Made by a program: the position numbers and the translations under genes
Shown here: positions 23,800 to 31,833 of the stretch, in pieces
Numbering within the stretch: the first letter of the stretch is position 1
Layout of the letters: every line of letters begins with the position of its first letter
Source: Ardenticatenia bacterium
Lineage (GTDB): Bacteria; Chloroflexota; Anaerolineae; 4572-78; NAK82
Direction of reading: 5' to 3'
DNA length: 34,100 nucleotides
NCBI GenBank assembly: GCA_003130875.1
Contig: QEXY01000150.1
Span: forward strand, 1 to 34,100
Notes under the pieces: model-generated
Told to the model about the DNA's origin: nothing
The model's database searches: none
Seen by the model: only the letters and a program-made list of their open reading frames with translations

Positions 23800-25139
23800 C
23801 AGATAGACTCCAGGTAGAGGTGACGCTCCCAAGGATGCACGTGCAGGTTGTAGTCGGTCAACTCGGAACGTTTGACCTTGATGAACTCGCTGGTGATGAC
23901 CGGCCCCAAAGCAGCCGTCACGACGGGATCCGCTTCCAAGGCACTCAGCGCTTCGTCCAGCGAACGCGGCAGCAACGCCAGTCCTCTGGCACGTGCCTGC
24001 TCGTCTGTCAATGCCCCCACGTCGTCGGTCACGGCAGGCGGCGGCTCGATCTGCTGCTCAATGCCATCCAGTCCTGCCGCTAACAGTGCAGTCAAGAACA
24101 TGTAGGGATTACAGGCATTGTCGCCGGAGCGGAATTCGAGATGGCGGCGTGCCCCCATGCCCGGAATGCGCACCAGTGCCGCACGGCTGCCCACGCCCCA
24201 ACAGATGTGAGCAGGCGACCAAGAGCCGGGCAATAAACGCTTGTAGGAGTTGACAATGGGCGCCCCTACCGCTGTGAGGGCCGCCGCATGCGCCAACAAG
24301 CCCCCCAGAAAATGTCTCCCCAACTGTGATAAGGGTTCCTCCGGCCGCTCGCCACAGCTCAGGTCACGCTTCCCCTCCGCATCCCACAAGCTCATATGCA
24401 CGTGCAATCCGCTGCCAGGCATGTGGGCGTAGGGCTTGGGCATAAAGCTGGCAATCCAACCCGCCTGGCGTGCCAGCGCACGCACCACCTCCTTAAAAGT
24501 CAAGTAGTCATCGACCGCCTTAAACGGTCCCGTGGACACGGGGGTCGCTTCATACTGGCCTGGACCGTATTCCTTACCCAGCTGTTCCAGCTGCACCCCC
24601 ATCGTTTTGAGCGTCTCCATCACCTCCAGCCACAGGGCGTAGTGGCGGTCCAATCCCGCCACGGTGAACATCCCATCGCGATCCGAAGTGACGTATTCAC
24701 CCTCTTCAGTGCGCCGGAACAGCATAAACTCAGGCTCAAAGCCCACCCGGATGGTCAGGCCACGTTGGGCATACGCGCGCACCATATGGTCGAGGCGGGT
24801 GCGCGGACATCCCGGCCACTCGCTGCCGTCCATATCCCGCAGGAAAGCGTGTACGCGACCGCTGGCCTGGCGATAAGGAAGCGGAGCGTAGCTCGCCGGG
24901 TCGCCCACTGCCAGCACATCACCCGTTTCGGCAGTGAAGGCACTGCCAGGCGCCATATGATCGAGCAAGTTGAAGTCCACGTTGGCGCGCGCAAAGACGA
25001 TGCCGCGCTCGAAGACGGTGGCAAAGCGATGCGGTGGCACCGCTTTGGCACACGAACGGCCGCTGTAATCGTGATAGATGACCCATAAATATTGAATATT
25101 GTCTTCTGTAAGGCGCTGAAGGATTTCCGCTGTATTCAC
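23799..25139 (-). CDS. Glutamine synthetase-like gamma-glutamyl ligase
   Basis: The 446-aa product has the type-I glutamine synthetase fold. FEPEFMLF carries the first metal-binding glutamates, MPGSGLHVHMSLWD the catalytic-loop histidines, NSYKRLLPGSWSP the glutamate-binding segment and RRHLEFRSGDNACNPYMFLTA the closing ATP/metal motif. The usual C-terminal adenylation-site tyrosine motif is not seen. Such GlnA-like proteins often gamma-glutamylate amines (PuuA, GlnA3/GlnA4, FluG relatives) instead of ammonia. Start GTG 25139 with GGGAG about eight bases upstream is preferred; the frame is open to 25184. Its neighbours are an amidohydrolase, a class-III aminotransferase and an amino-acid importer, which favours amine or amino-acid catabolism over ammonia assimilation. 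Confidence 0.88.
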   Translation of the reverse strand: MNTAEILQRLTEDNIQYLWVIYHDYSGRSCAKAVPPHRFATVFERGIVFARANVDFNLLDHMAPGSAFTAETGDVLAVGDPASYAPLPYRQASGRVHAFLRDMDGSEWPGCPRTRLDHMVRAYAQRGLTIRVGFEPEFMLFRRTEEGEYVTSDRDGMFTVAGLDRHYALWLEVMETLKTMGVQLEQLGKEYGPGQYEATPVSTGPFKAVDDYLTFKEVVRALARQAGWIASFMPKPYAHMPGSGLHVHMSLWDAEGKRDLSCGERPEEPLSQLGRHFLGGLLAHAAALTAVGAPIVNSYKRLLPGSWSPAHICWGVGSRAALVRIPGMGARRHLEFRSGDNACNPYMFLTALLAAGLDGIEQQIEPPPAVTDDVGALTDEQARARGLALLPRSLDEALSALEADPVVTAALGPVITSEFIKVKRSELTDYNLHVHPWERHLYLESI

Positions 25140-25283
25140 CGTTTTGCTCCCGTGAGAATAGATTTCGTAGAAATGGTATACCACTCAGCTGGTTTGTTCG
25201 GCTTTGGAGCGCAAGAAGTGCTTGACCCGCTCCCGTTCCGACCTATTGTTGCTCCCCTGTTCGCTCTCTGTTTCGGATTCAGG

Positions 25284-26627
25284 TCACCAGCCGGCATAAG
25301 GCGCAATCACCTCGTCGCTGACACGCCCCATCTCCACATCGGAAAGCGCTTGATCCAGGATAGCCACACCCTCATCCACTTCCGCCTCGCTGAGAACCAA
25401 CGGGGGGGTGATTTCCAGCACGTTTGAGAACATGCCCACATAAAAGAGCAGCAGCCCCAGTTCGAAAGCGCGGTAGACCACCTTCGCCGCTTCGCGGGCA
25501 GCAGGCGCTTTGGTTTGACGGTCGTGAACCAGCTCCACACCCTGCATCAAGCCCATACCGCGCACATCGCCGATCAACGGATGCCGTTCCTGCAACTCGC
25601 ACAAGCGCTGGTGCAAGTACGTTCCCACCCGCGCGGCATTTTCTGGCATTTTCTCCTGCTCAATCGCTTCGAGCGTTGCTAGACCGGCAGCACAGCTCAG
25701 CGGATTGCCAGCGGTAGTGAAGATCGCCAACCCAATACCGGCGTCGAGGATTTCCTTGCGTGCCACCACAGCGCTCAAGGGGATACCATTCCCCAGCGCT
25801 TTGCCCAACACCAACACGTCGGGTGTCACCCCGAAGTGTTCCGGTGAGAACATCCGGCCCGTGCGTCCCACGCCCACTTTGACATCGTCCACGACGAGAT
25901 AAATCCCATAGCGCTGACACAAGTCCGCTAACATGGGCAGGAAGGTGGCGGGTGGGACGATGTCGCCGCCATCGCTCTGGATCGTCTCTACGATGATGCC
26001 GGCCACGTCATCCGGCGGGCAGATCGTCTTGAAGAGATAATCTTCCAGGAAGCGGATGGTGGCTTGGGCGCAGTCGTGCACGTCATCTCCGAAGGGGCAT
26101 CGGTAGGGATGAGGATAGGGCACTTTGACCACGTGCCCCCCACCGATAAAGTGACTCTGTGCCGCGTGGGCGGACATCGCCATAGAAGTCGCCGTGGCAC
26201 CGTGATAAGCGCCGATAAAGGACACCAGGCGACGCCTGCCCGTAGCAATGGGGAGCAGTCGGCCTACTGTCTCATTGGCATCCGAACCGCAGAAGCCAAA
26301 CCAAACCTTCTTGGGAAAGTCGCCAGGGGTGAGCGCGATCAGCTTTTCGGCCAGCTGCAACGCCGGGGCATGCATGCCCGAGATCAGACTGGCGAAGTTA
26401 GTGCGCTCCAGTTGGCTCAAGAGCGCCTCCCTAAAGCGGGGATGGCCATAACCGATGTTCACCACCGCCCAGCCAGCGGCGAAATCGAGATATGCCTTGC
26501 CTTGCACATCCCACACACGGCAACCTTGCGCGCGTTCCACCGCGAGCGGGTAGAAGCGCAACCGCATCGCATCGGAGATCACCTTGGCATCCAGCGCCGA
26601 CATTGCTTCCAGAGAGAGCATCACCAC
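25284..26627 (-). CDS. Class-III PLP aminotransferase-fold enzyme
   Basis: The 447-aa product belongs to the fold-type-I class-III aminotransferases (4-aminobutyrate, acetylornithine, and some amino-acid racemases). The PLP lysine is K276 in VLGKALGNGIP; GSDANE (114-119) and AYHGAT bind the cofactor phosphate. The motif usually read as DEVQ-x-G-x-GRTG is DDVKVGVGRTG here (247-256): the Asp that bonds the pyridine nitrogen is kept but the Gln next to the ring hydroxyl is Lys. The start is one of GTG 26627, GTG 26624 or ATG 26621, with AAAGG upstream. It lies between the liv permease and the glutamine-synthetase-like gene. It could transaminate or racemise the imported compound; the substrate is unknown. 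Confidence 0.88.
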   Translation of the reverse strand: MVMLSLEAMSALDAKVISDAMRLRFYPLAVERAQGCRVWDVQGKAYLDFAAGWAVVNIGYGHPRFREALLSQLERTNFASLISGMHAPALQLAEKLIALTPGDFPKKVWFGFCGSDANETVGRLLPIATGRRRLVSFIGAYHGATATSMAMSAHAAQSHFIGGGHVVKVPYPHPYRCPFGDDVHDCAQATIRFLEDYLFKTICPPDDVAGIIVETIQSDGGDIVPPATFLPMLADLCQRYGIYLVVDDVKVGVGRTGRMFSPEHFGVTPDVLVLGKALGNGIPLSAVVARKEILDAGIGLAIFTTAGNPLSCAAGLATLEAIEQEKMPENAARVGTYLHQRLCELQERHPLIGDVRGMGLMQGVELVHDRQTKAPAAREAAKVVYRAFELGLLLFYVGMFSNVLEITPPLVLSEAEVDEGVAILDQALSDVEMGRVSDEVIAPYAGW

Positions 26628-26648
26628 CCATCGCCTTTCTGCACGTAG

Positions 26649-27671
26649 CTATAAGCGCAGCTCTCGTGAGCCCAGAATGCCCGAAGGACGCATAATCAAA
26701 ATGAGAATCATCGCGATCGAAAGGCATACCTCGGTGAGTCCGGAGACAGTGAACGGGAAGACGGCCGAGATATTGATCGCATTCTCGACACCACGCACTC
26801 CCTCAAAGATCGCCGTCACCGCTACTGCCCCCACAACAGCACCGCTGACACTGGCGCTCCCGCCAATGATGGCCATCGATATGATCAAGAATGTCTGGGG
26901 TAGGTAGAAAGCCAGCGGCGAAAAAGAGGTGATGAAATGTGCCCATAAGGCACCCGCCACGCCGGTTACGAAGGCAGCCAACACAAAGGCGACCCAGCGC
27001 ACCCACACAATGTTAATCCCGACGCTGGCAGCAGCGGCTTCATCCTCACGCGAGGCCCGCAGCTGCAATCCCAGTGGGGTCTCTTTAAACCATAACGCCA
27101 GAAGGAGAAACAAGATGCCGGTCGCTGCACTCACCCATAGCGTGGTATACGCCTCCAGGCCGAACAATGTGCGTGGGCCGTTGGTGACTTCAGACCAGTT
27201 GATCAAGACGGTATGCACGATGATCAACAGAGCGAAGGTGGCGATGACCGCAGCCGCTCCCGAGAGACGCATCAACGGATAACCCACCAGAGCAGCTACC
27301 AGCGCGGCCATCAAGCCGCCGATGATCACCGCCACCACAAAAGGCACCTGAATCGGCACCAACCAGGAGTAAAGATTGCGCAAGGCCATCGCCTTCGCCT
27401 GGGGCGACATAGAGAAGAGCGCCGAGGCATAGGCACCAATACCCATGAAGCCAATCGGGGCGAAGGAAACGACCCCAGAGTTCCCCATGAAAATCTGCAA
27501 CCCCAACACCATCGAAAGGTTGATGAACAGCACGGTCAGAATGCGCTGCAACACCTCTCCCCCGAAGAGATGCACCACCAATGCCAGCACGATTAACGGA
27601 CCAGCGAGGAGCAGTCCGGTAGACCACTTGCCGAAGCTTTCCAGATAACTCATCCTTTGCATGCGCATCAT
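26649..27671 (-). CDS. livM: Branched-chain amino-acid-type ABC transporter permease LivM
   Basis: The 340-aa integral membrane protein has about nine hydrophobic segments. Family motifs are the NLSMVLGLQIFMGNSGVVSF region near the first helices and the LRASREDEAAAASVGIN coupling loop that contacts the ATPases; FLIISMAIIGGSASVSGAVV is also typical. It forms the channel with LivH. The exact start is uncertain: ATGs at 27671, 27668, 27662 and 27653 follow a single AGG, and 27662 has the best spacing. It follows livH by six bases and precedes the aminotransferase by about 20. The C-terminus FRPSGI-like segment (MRPSGILGS) is normal. Confidence 0.93.
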   Translation of the reverse strand: MMRMQRMSYLESFGKWSTGLLLAGPLIVLALVVHLFGGEVLQRILTVLFINLSMVLGLQIFMGNSGVVSFAPIGFMGIGAYASALFSMSPQAKAMALRNLYSWLVPIQVPFVVAVIIGGLMAALVAALVGYPLMRLSGAAAVIATFALLIIVHTVLINWSEVTNGPRTLFGLEAYTTLWVSAATGILFLLLALWFKETPLGLQLRASREDEAAAASVGINIVWVRWVAFVLAAFVTGVAGALWAHFITSFSPLAFYLPQTFLIISMAIIGGSASVSGAVVGAVAVTAIFEGVRGVENAINISAVFPFTVSGLTEVCLSIAMILILIMRPSGILGSRELRL

Positions 27672-27677
27672 CCTGGT

Positions 27678-28577
27678 TCAAACACGTTCTGTTACAGCGC
27701 GGCCGCGTACCAGACCCTGTGGGCGGAAAAGGAGCACCAGCAGCACGATAGCAAACACAAAAGCTTGGCGATAATCCAGCAAGGATTGGGGTAACACAAG
27801 CTGCAACCCCACCGTGAGTGTGCCCAAAAGGTAACCGCCGATCACGGCGCCGGTCAAGCTCTCCATGCCGCCCACAACGGCAGCCACAAAGGCAACCAAA
27901 ACCGGTGTCGAACCGACAAACGGCCCGACCGAACCCAACCGCCCGATCCAGAACAGCGCCACCACACCGGCCAGGAAGCCGCTAATGGCAAACGCGGTGG
28001 CGATCACCTGATTGGCTCGGATACCGACCAGGCGGGTCATCACGAAATCATCCGCTGCGGCACGCAGGGCAATGCCCAACAACGTGCGCCGCAGAAACAA
28101 TGTGAGCAATCCCAGCAGAAGCAGGCTGACCACCAGGCTGGCAAGGTTTCCCTTGGAAATCAGCAGATTGCCCACCTGAAAATTCTCGGTGAAGAAGGAG
28201 GGGGTCACCACCGCCTTGGCGCGCGGGGAGACAAACAGGATCGCGGCATTTTGCAGCAAAGCGCTGACCGCAAACGAGGTGATCAGCATCGTGGTAGCAG
28301 AAGCCTGGCGCACCGGTCGGAAGGCCACCCGTTCCAGAAGCAAGCTGGTGAGCACCGCCATGCCAACGCTGATGACGGCGACGATTAACCATGGAATAGG
28401 TCCGGCACCCAGCATGAGCAATGTGTAACCCGCGACCATCACCAACTCGCCATAGGCGAAATTGACCAGCCTCAGAATGCCATACACGATGACCAGCCCG
28501 AGCGCCATCAGCGCATACAGCCCTCCCAAGCTCAGGGCATTGATGATGAATTGCAGTACTTCCTGAAGCACATTCAC
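27678..28577 (-). CDS. livH: Branched-chain amino-acid-type ABC transporter permease LivH
   Basis: The 299-aa membrane protein begins VLQFIINALSLGGLYALMAL, the usual LivH start, and has about eight helices, the RAAADDFVMTRLVGI coupling loop and the closing LLFRPQGLVRG. GTG 28577 is taken as the start because it gives the family-typical N-terminus and has AGGAGAG upstream inside the end of livF; the frame is open another 28 codons, which would overlap livF. It pairs with LivM to form the transmembrane channel. Confidence 0.93.
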   Translation of the reverse strand: MNVLQEVLQFIINALSLGGLYALMALGLVIVYGILRLVNFAYGELVMVAGYTLLMLGAGPIPWLIVAVISVGMAVLTSLLLERVAFRPVRQASATTMLITSFAVSALLQNAAILFVSPRAKAVVTPSFFTENFQVGNLLISKGNLASLVVSLLLLGLLTLFLRRTLLGIALRAAADDFVMTRLVGIRANQVIATAFAISGFLAGVVALFWIGRLGSVGPFVGSTPVLVAFVAAVVGGMESLTGAVIGGYLLGTLTVGLQLVLPQSLLDYRQAFVFAIVLLVLLFRPQGLVRGRAVTERV

Positions 28578-28581
28578 CGGC

Positions 28582-29301
28582 TCAGCTTCTCTCCTGCGTA
28601 TCCCCAAGATATGCGCCCACGATATCCACCTGCTGGCGCAGCTGTTCTGGGGTGCCCTCACATTCCACCCGACCCGTGTTCAAAAGGTATACACGATCCG
28701 CGATATCCAACGTGCGTTCCACGTTCTGCTCCACCAACAAAACGGTAACCCCGGAGGCGTGAAGCTGGGTGATCATCGCAAAGACCTCATCTACCAAGAT
28801 GGGAGAAAGACCCAGCGAGGGTTCATCCATCATGAGCAAGCGGGGGCGTGACATCAGCGCGCGGGCGATTGCCAGCTGCTGTTGCTCACCACCTGACAAG
28901 GTGCCACCCGGCTGGTGGAACCGCTTGCCCAGAATCGGAAAGCGCGTGCACATCTCTTCGATGTCGCGTTGCACTCCGGCTGGATCACGGCGGGTGGCCG
29001 CTCCCAGACGCAAATTTTCGGCCACCGTCAAGCTGGGGAAGATGCGACGTCCCTCTGGCACCAGGGCGATGCCTTGTCGCACGATCTCCTCGGGGGACAA
29101 ACCCAGGAGTGAGCGTCCCTCAAAAGTGATTTGGCCACGAAATGGCCTCAGCACTCCAGCGATCGTGGCCATCAGGGTGCTTTTGCCGGCACCGTTCGCA
29201 CCCACCAGCGCTACCAGCTCGCCTGTATTGACATGCAGCGACACACCCCGCAATGCGATGATCGCGCCATAACCCGCATGCACATCTTCAACGCTTAGCA
29301 T
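28582..29301 (-). CDS. livF: ABC transporter ATP-binding protein LivF
   Basis: The 239-aa ATPase has Walker A GANGAGKST, signature LSGGEQQQLAIARAL, Walker B LLMMDEPSLGL and the H-loop region VLLVEQNVERTLDIADRVY with VEQN, typical of LivF. It is the smaller of the two ATPases. Its ATG at 29301 overlaps the end of livG by seven bases, so the two are made together. It drives the LivHM channel from the cytosolic side. Confidence 0.95.
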   Translation of the reverse strand: MLSVEDVHAGYGAIIALRGVSLHVNTGELVALVGANGAGKSTLMATIAGVLRPFRGQITFEGRSLLGLSPEEIVRQGIALVPEGRRIFPSLTVAENLRLGAATRRDPAGVQRDIEEMCTRFPILGKRFHQPGGTLSGGEQQQLAIARALMSRPRLLMMDEPSLGLSPILVDEVFAMITQLHASGVTVLLVEQNVERTLDIADRVYLLNTGRVECEGTPEQLRQQVDIVGAYLGDTQERS

Positions 29302-30044
29302 GGCAACACCCGGCGGCTTGTTCCCAAGTAGGCGGCGATGACTTCGGGGTTGTGACGCACCTCAGCGGGTGTCCCTTCGCAAATGGTGCGGCCATAATTC
29401 AGCACGTGCAGGCGGTGGCATAACCGCATAATGAGGCGCATATCGTGATCCACGATCAACACACCGCACCCGATCTCTCGCGGCAAGGGCAACAACATCT
29501 CCAGCAGAGCGTCACTTTCCTGCTCGTTCAAGCCCGCTGCTGGCTCGTCCAAGAAGAGGAAGATCGGTCGAGAGGCCAGTGCACGCGCGATCTCGACACG
29601 TCGCTCTTCGCCGTAGGGCAACGCACCCGCCGGGACAGTGGCGAGGCGCGTTGCCCCCACTTGCTCTAATGCCCAGAGCGCTTGTTCACGCGCCCGATGC
29701 CGCGGCAGCCCAGCGCTGACAGCCGCCACTTCCACATTCTCCAGCACAGTCAATCCGCGGAACAGCTTGATGGTCTGGAACGTGCGCGCCAGCCCAACGT
29801 GCGCAATGCGATGGGGCGGCCAGCCCGTGATGTCCATCTCGCCCACGCGAACACGGCCGCGTGTCGGTTTCAGGAAACCGGTGACCACATTGATCAAGGT
29901 GGTCTTGCCCGAGCCGTTGGGCCCGATCAAGCCTAGAATCTCACCGCGTTGCAAGTGCAGCGTGACATCTTCCAGAGCGCGCAGCCCCACGAAGTCCTTG
30001 GTGATCTCCTCGATGTGCAGTGTCAGCGCATCGTCCCGAGTCAT
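29295..30044 (-). CDS. livG: ABC transporter ATP-binding protein LivG
   Basis: The 249-aa ATPase has Walker A GPNGSGKTT, the LivG-typical GLARTFQTIKLFRGLTVLENV (Q-loop region), signature LPYGEERRVEIARAL, Walker B IFLFLDEPAAGL followed by NEQE, and H-loop LIVDHDMRLIMRL. ATG 30044 with GCAGGGG upstream is chosen; the open frame runs back to 30203, but that would overlap the end of the binding-protein gene by more than 100 bases. It overlaps livF by seven bases at its end and is 41 bases after livK. Confidence 0.95.
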   Translation of the reverse strand: MTRDDALTLHIEEITKDFVGLRALEDVTLHLQRGEILGLIGPNGSGKTTLINVVTGFLKPTRGRVRVGEMDITGWPPHRIAHVGLARTFQTIKLFRGLTVLENVEVAAVSAGLPRHRAREQALWALEQVGATRLATVPAGALPYGEERRVEIARALASRPIFLFLDEPAAGLNEQESDALLEMLLPLPREIGCGVLIVDHDMRLIMRLCHRLHVLNYGRTICEGTPAEVRHNPEVIAAYLGTSRRVLPC

Positions 30045-30085
30045 CACCCCTGCCGCTTTAGCTGGATTAGGATCTTGGGCTCCGT

Positions 30086-31369
30086 TTATGGTTGCGGCGG
30101 ATTGGTCGGCCGCATCCAGCCCAAGAATTGAGGCTGACCACCCTGCACCACCACAATTGCGGCTTCCTTCTGCGGCTGGTGGCCCGATTCGGCGTCCGAC
30201 CACTTGAGCTTCCCGCTCAGCAGGTCGAACTCCATTTCCTCCATTGCCTTGCCCAGAGCAGCTCCTTCCGTGGTGCCGGCTTTTTCCACCGCCTGAGCGA
30301 TGATCTTGATGACATCCCAGCCCATGACGATGAAGGCACTGGAAGGTGGTTCGCCATATTTGTCTTTGTAGAGCTGGACGAAGCGCGCCATCTCACCGCC
30401 CGCTTCAGGTCCCAGCCAGCTGTGCGTGGCCATGTAAAGGTCGTTAGCTAGGTCGGGACCAAGCGTCTTGTAGAGCTCGGTATCGTCATAGGTGTCGCCG
30501 CCTGCCAGCGGAATGGTGATCCCTGCCGCGCGCACCTGGCGCAATACGATGCCCAGGTCTGGCATGGTGCCAGTGATGTAGAGCACATCAGGCTGCGAGG
30601 AAAGCCCTTTAATGCGCTGCACCTGAGCGGAGAAGTCCTGGTCGCCCGCAGTGAAAGTATCGCGCCCGATCACCCGGCCGCCCAACCCGGTGAAATGCTG
30701 CTCGAAATAATCACCCAGCGAGGTGGCATAATCGGTAGAGGTGTCCGTGACGATGTAGGCGGTGCGCCAGTTGAGCTTCTCGTAGCCATACTCGGCCATG
30801 GCGGCGCCCATGATATTATTCCACATGCCGACGGTGAACTGCTTATCCCCCAGCACCTTCGAGCTGTACAACGGCGAGGTGGCACACGTGGAAATGCCTA
30901 CCAAGCCTTTTTCCTGAGCTGCCTGGCTGGCAGGCGCACCGATGTCGAAGTCACAAGGGGCGATGATCACCTCCGCGCCCTGACTGATCAGCTGGCGTGC
31001 AGCATTGCCCACCGTCGCCGGATCGGTCTTGCCGTCCAGCTCGATCAACTTGAGCTCACGCCCCATGACCCCTCCATGGGCGTTGATATCCTCGATCGCC
31101 AGGAGCGCCGCACTGCGGGGCAGCTGGTCATACGTTGCCATCCAGCCGGTGGCATTAAACACCGCCCCCACGATCAGCGGCGGCTTGTTGGGATCAGGAG
31201 TTGCCAGCGGACGTTCTGTGGGCATTGCAGTAGCTTCTTGACCGGCCTCCGGAGTGGGGGTTTGGGCACGTGCCGGTATGGCGTGGAACCATCCAATGCC
31301 TATCATCAGAGTCAATGCTAGAAACAGTGCCAGAAAATGGGTGAGCGAAGTTCTGCCTTCTCGTTTCAT
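30086..31369 (-). CDS. livK: ABC transporter substrate-binding protein LivK-type
   Basis: The 427-aa product is the extracellular receptor of the importer (periplasmic-binding-protein type I fold): PLIVGAVFNATGWMATYDQ, AALLAIEDINAHGGVMG, a ligand cleft with AEVIIAPCDFDIGAPASQAA, and TDTSTDYATSLGDYFEQHF. Start ATG 31369 has a perfect AAGGAGG in front. The N-terminal signal (hydrophobic core about 13-27, cleavage near IPARA-QT) lacks a lipobox cysteine, and a long Thr/Pro-rich linker follows. It is therefore unclear how it is held at the membrane; the leader may stay uncleaved as an anchor. The substrate may not be a branched-chain amino acid, since this family is broad and the neighbours are amine/amino-acid enzymes. 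Confidence 0.93.
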   Translation of the reverse strand: MKREGRTSLTHFLALFLALTLMIGIGWFHAIPARAQTPTPEAGQEATAMPTERPLATPDPNKPPLIVGAVFNATGWMATYDQLPRSAALLAIEDINAHGGVMGRELKLIELDGKTDPATVGNAARQLISQGAEVIIAPCDFDIGAPASQAAQEKGLVGISTCATSPLYSSKVLGDKQFTVGMWNNIMGAAMAEYGYEKLNWRTAYIVTDTSTDYATSLGDYFEQHFTGLGGRVIGRDTFTAGDQDFSAQVQRIKGLSSQPDVLYITGTMPDLGIVLRQVRAAGITIPLAGGDTYDDTELYKTLGPDLANDLYMATHSWLGPEAGGEMARFVQLYKDKYGEPPSSAFIVMGWDVIKIIAQAVEKAGTTEGAALGKAMEEMEFDLLSGKLKWSDAESGHQPQKEAAIVVVQGGQPQFLGWMRPTNPPQP

Positions 31370-31429
31370 GATCCCCTCCTTTTGAATATGCACTTATGGA
31401 AAGAGCACTGAGCACAATCCGCCATCGAT

Positions 31430-31555
31430 TCAAACGACCCTTTCACTCTGGGCACCTTCTATGCCCGGGGCAATCCGAAACCCTATGGAGACAAGAGCTT
31501 TGTCGTAGAACCGGGGGCGATGGCTCTCGCACCTTTGTTGCAGAACGTCCTGCAT
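31430..31555 (-). pseudogene. Possible relic of a formylglycine-generating-enzyme (FGE/SUMF1) domain C-terminus
   Basis: The minus-strand frame reads QQRCESHRPRFYDKALVSIGF followed by RIAPGIEG and a stop at 31430. The R-C-x2-R/H-x-R...GFR-[IVL]-A pattern is that of the last ~25 residues of FGE-sulfatase domains, which end in GFR-x-A. Nothing upstream in this frame matches the rest of the domain, and no ribosome site precedes it. It is therefore at best a decayed fragment. The similarity is short and recalled, not searched. Confidence 0.3.
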
Positions 31556-31618
31556 CATGGCTAAAGCAAAGCAAATCACACAGTGGCAAGGGGACACGAC
31601 GTATCTTACCTCAATGAG

Positions 31619-31644
31619 GTTGCCCCTGTCCCAGTAGGGGCGAC
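31619..31644. repeat. Strong intergenic hairpin, REP-like or bidirectional terminator
   Basis: GTTGCCCCT (31619-31627) and AGGGGCGAC (31636-31644) pair over nine positions (one G-T wobble) around an eight-base loop. The stem is GC-rich and lies in the gene-free spacer after the stop of the beta-helix gene (minus strand). Short AGGGGC...GCCCCT hairpins are common dispersed intergenic elements in some bacteria. Without a T-run it is a poor intrinsic terminator. Confidence 0.45.
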
Positions 31645-31833
31645 TATCGTGCTGAACCAAATTTGGCGATAAATTCTATACCGTTACGGCTCTGCTTGCA
31701 AGCTGGGGGGTCTTGGGCTAGATCGTGCGAACCTTGGGCGTCCGTGGAGCTTCCGGCTGTGCATTGACCCCGTTACCCGTTAGTGGCTACCGGCGCATCC
31801 ATGCCTTGTATGCTTAGCTACCCTGCTCTTCCA

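Larger units (their letters stand above)
31370..31833. other. Gene-poor spacer between livK and the beta-helix gene
   Basis: These 464 bases hold no intact gene. Two things stand out and are listed separately: a minus-strand fragment that recalls the end of formylglycine-generating-enzyme domains (31430-31555), and a strong hairpin (31619-31644). No convincing promoter for the liv operon could be located on the minus strand. Confidence 0.4.

Noticed and set aside
24396-25088. Plus-strand open frame of 230 codons opposite the glutamine-synthetase-like gene
   Set aside because: Shadow of a well-conserved minus-strand enzyme; no independent support.
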